Part shown: piece by piece, positions 37,301 through 38,429 of the stretch
Layout of the letters: every line of letters begins with the position of its first letter
Numbering within the stretch: position 1 is the first letter of the stretch
DNA from: Streptomyces sp. SID486
GTDB lineage: Bacteria > Actinomycetota > Actinomycetes > Streptomycetales > Streptomycetaceae
Assembly (NCBI RefSeq): GCF_009865385.1
Contig: NZ_WWJT01000565.1
Span: 1 to 38,429, forward strand
Direction of reading: 5' to 3'
DNA: 38,429 nucleotides
Translations under genes and position numbers: made by a program
Notes under the pieces: generated by a model
The model's database searches: none
The model's input: the letters and a program-made list of their open reading frames with translations, nothing else
What the model was told of the DNA's origin: nothing

Positions 37301-37725
37301 ACGCGGCCATCACGGCCCTGCGGCGGCTGCCCGTGGACATCCTCAAGCTCGACCGCAGCCTGGTGGAAGGGGTGGTCGAGTCCGCCCGGCTGCACAAGAT
37401 CACCAGCGGTCTGCTGCGGATCGCCGGCGATCTCGGTCTCCAGTCGGTGGCCGAGGGCGTGGACCTGCCCGAGCAGGTGGTCGCACTGCGGGCGATGGGC
37501 TGCACCCACGGCCAGGGCATGGCGTTCGCCGGTCCGCTGGACGAGTACCGGCTGCGCCGGGCGCTCGGTTCCGGCCACTACCCGGTGCCGCACGCCCCGG
37601 CCGAACCGGTGTTCGCCGGCAGTGTGCGGGAGTCGAAAGCGGTGTACACAGGGGGTGTTCCCGCTGTTCTCGGAGGCGGCAGTGCCCTTCGCTCACATGC
37701 TGAGACTCCCGTCCCACCCACTTGA
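34372..37725 (+). CDS. Membrane PAS-GGDEF-EAL protein with degenerate EAL domain (CdgF-like)
   Basis: Cyclic-di-GMP protein of up to 1117 residues. After a low-complexity N-terminus (to about 135) come roughly ten membrane segments (about 140-495), a PAS domain (HFRSLVQGSSDVIMIAAPNG, about 500-620), GGDEF (717-721) with an intact I-site RQGD (708-711), and an EAL-fold domain. In the last, EAL is SAQ (850-852, VSAQARW), the metal-binding Asn is lost (PVAVPMSA) and DDFG is LDGFG; the K of ILKLD, E of VAEGVD and QG remain. It should be a diguanylate cyclase with a sensory, non-hydrolysing EAL. The place before ilvB suggests CdgF of Streptomyces, but I leave the symbol blank. Start uncertain: ATG 34372 has GGAG 12 bases upstream; GTG 34459 and ATG 34489 are in-frame alternatives. 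Its stop lies inside the TTGACA that may drive ilvB. Confidence 0.85.
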   Translation: MSLSDDPGVSSRQGLRRWESAPGDGHFRFVRGATGDARPMDERSDAAEPPTATLVHGRAATRRAHQPSQSPPAQAQRPPQARASGAPGPSGPGHGADREAPVSAPPSTTTALDDAVRAPHPHEAPPPRRPAVGDGTRLMEQLVLALVCAAYAVGAAFDWGTSQIALVMGDFGLSAAAATAAVSCFLYARSRRVRFRSAWLLFALSSAMAALGNAIWGWYEVVLDRPVPSPSCADLFFLCFAPPAIVGLLVLAKRPVTRAGWICLGLDAWLIGGSLLTLSWSLALAQAARFDGSSVAHAALSLAYPLLDIALVSMVLALHFRRAPGNRTAVNTAIGALALTVMCDALFTSPLLHSNYRSGQLLDAGWFAGSLLLAYAPWAAPRRRGAQEARAADGHTRVVHEHVPGQRNAAPAQPPPPAPGGELSRYPAGRPLTGSLAALTPYLAAAVCTLGILYNVLNGRRPDHVVLITAGAVVLALVIRQGIMLLDNITLTQELAQKENHFRSLVQGSSDVIMIAAPNGILRYVSPAAAGVYGRPAEELVGTELAGLIHPEDLGCVVHEVRRFLAANPLEEPTTRIECRFRSGDGGTSRPGEGGGGWLNVESTVNRHHGGLIFNSRDVTERVRLQAQLQHNAEHDPLTDLPNRALFTRRVQQALSGRRATDRGAALRGTAVLFIDLDGFKAVNDTIGHQAGDELLIQAARRLQDAVRQGDTASRLGGDEFAALIVGDGTRDRTARERNILELADRLRATLSQPYAIDGNDVRVNASIGVAFAEPGLGAGELLRNADLAMYRAKSAGKGRVELYKPQMQQDVVRKAELATRLRAALHDGEFALLHQPVVCLQNGRITSVSAQARWRSSQGVLFTPAEFLRVAEEGDRTAELDRWILQEAVEQAAERAATGLVVPVAVPMSARRLLDRSTPMGSVEALLTRHGLPPGALVIELSDTDPRVSLDELERRLTALSRLGVRIALDGFGSGYAAITALRRLPVDILKLDRSLVEGVVESARLHKITSGLLRIAGDLGLQSVAEGVDLPEQVVALRAMGCTHGQGMAFAGPLDEYRLRRALGSGHYPVPHAPAEPVFAGSVRESKAVYTGGVPAVLGGGSALRSHAETPVPPT

Positions 37726-37751
37726 CACGTGGTGCGTGCCGGGGGGAGGGT
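37722..37751 (+). promoter_or_regulatory. Possible ilvB promoter overlapping the preceding stop codon
   Basis: A perfect TTGACA lies at 37722-37727, overlapping the TGA of the upstream gene. The matching -10 position (18-bp spacer, 37746-37751) reads GAGGGT, a weak hexamer that is also part of the ribosome site of the leader peptide. If used, the transcript would begin next to the peptide ATG. A promoter further upstream is equally possible. Confidence 0.35.
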
Positions 37752-37758
37752 CAGTGCC

Positions 37759-37800
37759 ATGCGCACCCGAATTCTCGTACTTGGACAGCGCGTCGGCTGA
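37759..37800 (+). CDS. ilvB leader peptide MRTRILVLGQRVG
   Basis: A 13-codon open frame with the ribosome site GGGGGGAGGG (37741-37750) eight bases before its ATG. Residues 5-8 are Ile-Leu-Val-Leu, and a further Val is at 12: exactly the three branched-chain amino acids made by the pathway whose first enzyme is encoded downstream. A hairpin (37801-37837) starts at the base after the stop codon and a strong terminator follows at 37855. This is the standard layout for ribosome-mediated attenuation: stalling at Ile/Leu/Val codons when those tRNAs are uncharged should favour read-through into ilvB. Such control has been proposed before for actinobacterial ilvB. Confidence 0.85.
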   Translation: MRTRILVLGQRVG

Positions 37801-37837
37801 GCTGGGACCCACCGGAGGACGATCCGGAATCCCCAGC
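37801..37837 (+). promoter_or_regulatory. First leader hairpin of the ilvB attenuator
   Basis: gctggg (37801-37806) pairs with cccagc (37832-37837), and ccgga (37812-37816) with tccgg (37823-37827) inside it. It begins immediately after the leader peptide stop, so a ribosome ending there would cover its 5' arm. It is the natural candidate for the alternative structure that competes with, or protects, the terminator. Confidence 0.5.
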
Positions 37838-37854
37838 GACCTCCCCGGCGCGCT

Positions 37855-37888
37855 CCCCTCGCTTGCCTTGCGGCACGAGGGGTTTTTT
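37855..37888 (+). terminator. Rho-independent terminator in the ilvB leader
   Basis: cccctcg (37855-37861) pairs with cgagggg (37876-37882), extended inward by tgcc/ggca (37864-37867, 37872-37875) around a ttgc loop, with a two-base bulge. Six T residues (37883-37888) follow directly. A stem with a real T-tract stands out in this GC-rich genome, where other terminators here lack one. It ends 80 bp before ilvB and should be the regulated stop of the attenuator. Confidence 0.88.
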
Positions 37889-37913
37889 GTTGCACGAGCG
37901 CCCTTCGTGCAAC
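37889..37913 (+). promoter_or_regulatory. Second perfect hairpin directly after the ilvB leader terminator
   Basis: gttgcacga (37889-37897) and tcgtgcaac (37905-37913) pair over 9 bp with a 7-nt loop, starting at the base after the T-tract. The sequence gcacgag occurs both in the terminator 3' arm (37873-37879) and in this 5' arm (37892-37898), so the 3' arm could pair with either. It may be a backup element, a 5'-end stabiliser of the ilvB mRNA, or part of the switch. Confidence 0.5.
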
Positions 37914-37968
37914 GCCGCAACTCCGTCCGAACCTCGCAAAAACCCTCAGCATCGAGAAGAGAATGCCG

Positions 37969-38429
37969 ATGACCGAGCAGGCCACCGGGGCCCATCCGCA
38001 GCCGCGGCCCCGATCCGGAGGACAGCAGTCCGCCCCCGTCGAGCACGTCACGGGTGCGCAGTCCCTCATCCGCTCCCTCGAGGAGGTCGGCGCGGACACG
38101 GTGTTCGGCATTCCCGGCGGCGCGATCCTCCCGGCCTACGACCCGCTGATGGACTCCACCCGGGTGCGGCACGTGCTGGTGCGGCACGAGCAGGGCGCCG
38201 GCCACGCCGCCACCGGCTACGCGCAGGCCACCGGCAAGGTCGGTGTCTGCATGGCCACCTCCGGCCCCGGCGCCACCAACCTGGTCACGCCGATCGCCGA
38301 CGCCCACATGGACTCGGTCCCGATGGTGGCGATCACCGGCCAGGTGGCGTCCAAGGCGATCGGCACGGACGCCTTCCAGGAGGCGGACATCGTCGGCATC
38401 ACCATGCCGATCACCAAGCACAACTTCCT
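37969..38429 (+). CDS. ilvB: Acetolactate synthase large subunit, 3' end cut
   Basis: First 153 residues of the thiamine-diphosphate enzyme that condenses two pyruvates (or pyruvate and 2-oxobutyrate) in the first common step of valine, leucine and isoleucine synthesis. The N-terminal pyrimidine-binding domain is clear: [33 protein letters not shown], then [19 protein letters not shown] with the cofactor-activating glutamate E74, and [20 protein letters not shown] (in parts). The N-terminal 25 residues (Pro/Gln/Gly-rich) are an extension before the domain. ATG 37969 is preferred over in-frame ATG 37963 because GAGAAG lies at a better distance. Expression should be governed by the leader attenuator. 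The gene runs off the window. Confidence 0.96.
   Translation, partial: MTEQATGAHPQPRPRSGGQQSAPVEHVTGAQSLIRSLEEVGADTVFGIPGGAILPAYDPLMDSTRVRHVLVRHEQGAGHAATGYAQATGKVGVCMATSGPGATNLVTPIADAHMDSVPMVAITGQVASKAIGTDAFQEADIVGITMPITKHNF

Noticed and set aside
35479..37593. 704-codon minus-strand frame opposite the second GGDEF gene
   Set aside because: Shadow frame: its composition follows from G/C third positions of the plus-strand gene, whose PAS, GGDEF and EAL-fold motifs are clear.
37726..37968. T-box riboswitch upstream of ilvB
   Set aside because: No T-box consensus or specifier-loop layout is seen, whereas an Ile-Leu-Val-Leu leader peptide and terminator explain the region fully.

Overview
The window looks like chromosomal DNA of a Streptomyces species. 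It has very high GC with strong G/C third-codon bias, many GTG starts, GTGA four-base start/stop overlaps, and leaderless-type promoters (TAGNNT about 6-10 nt before a start codon). The gene order is also that of a Streptomyces core chromosome: opp genes, a NifS-type desulfurase, mnmA, ligA, a GGDEF/EAL gene, gatC-gatA-small gene-gatB, a second GGDEF/EAL gene, then ilvB. I see no tRNA, rRNA, transposase, integrase or CRISPR array. Both window edges cut genes (oppD-like on the left, ilvB on the right).

Layout. 1-2117: end of a peptide ABC transporter operon with two ATPases; the second has an unusual Ala/Glu-rich tail. 2118-3157: an AT-rich accessory patch with one secreted protein gene, a convincing promoter and several dyads. 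3158-8312: M1-type metallopeptidase, TRIC/UPF0126 membrane protein, membrane-anchored esterase, thioesterase and a TetR regulator, with a 50-bp tandem repeat array between the last two. 8458-12083: two small membrane proteins divergent from tetR, then cysteine desulfurase and MnmA (tRNA 2-thiolation) with a peptidoglycan amidase on the other strand between them. 12116-15609: alpha/beta hydrolase, DUF427, LOG-family protein, SDR and a short MetE-like protein. 15625-20934: ligA, an intact GGDEF-EAL membrane protein (RmdB-like) and a cupin. 21028-24595: the Glu-tRNA(Gln) amidotransferase operon with a small membrane protein gene inserted between gatA and gatB. 24596-27140: repeats, membrane proteins, a GNAT acetyltransferase and a small basic protein. 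27560-30602: a large LuxR-family (LAL) regulator whose reading frame is broken by one base. 30640-34245: DUF6191-type small protein, PQQ-dehydrogenase-like lipoprotein, aldo/keto reductase and 2-hydroxyacid dehydrogenase. 34372-37725: a second GGDEF/EAL membrane protein whose EAL domain has lost catalytic residues. 37726-end: an ilvB leader with a 13-residue Ile-Leu-Val-Leu peptide and a textbook terminator, then ilvB.

Points most worth a second look are: the ilvB attenuator and the extra hairpin just after it; the pair of cyclic-di-GMP proteins, one with intact and one with degenerate phosphodiesterase residues; the frameshifted LAL regulator; hairpin-forming or short tandem repeat arrays of different unit length in four intergenic regions; the three-copy ACAACTGTT operator between tetR and the small membrane operon; and the AT-rich island with a secreted, Ser/Thr-alternating protein.
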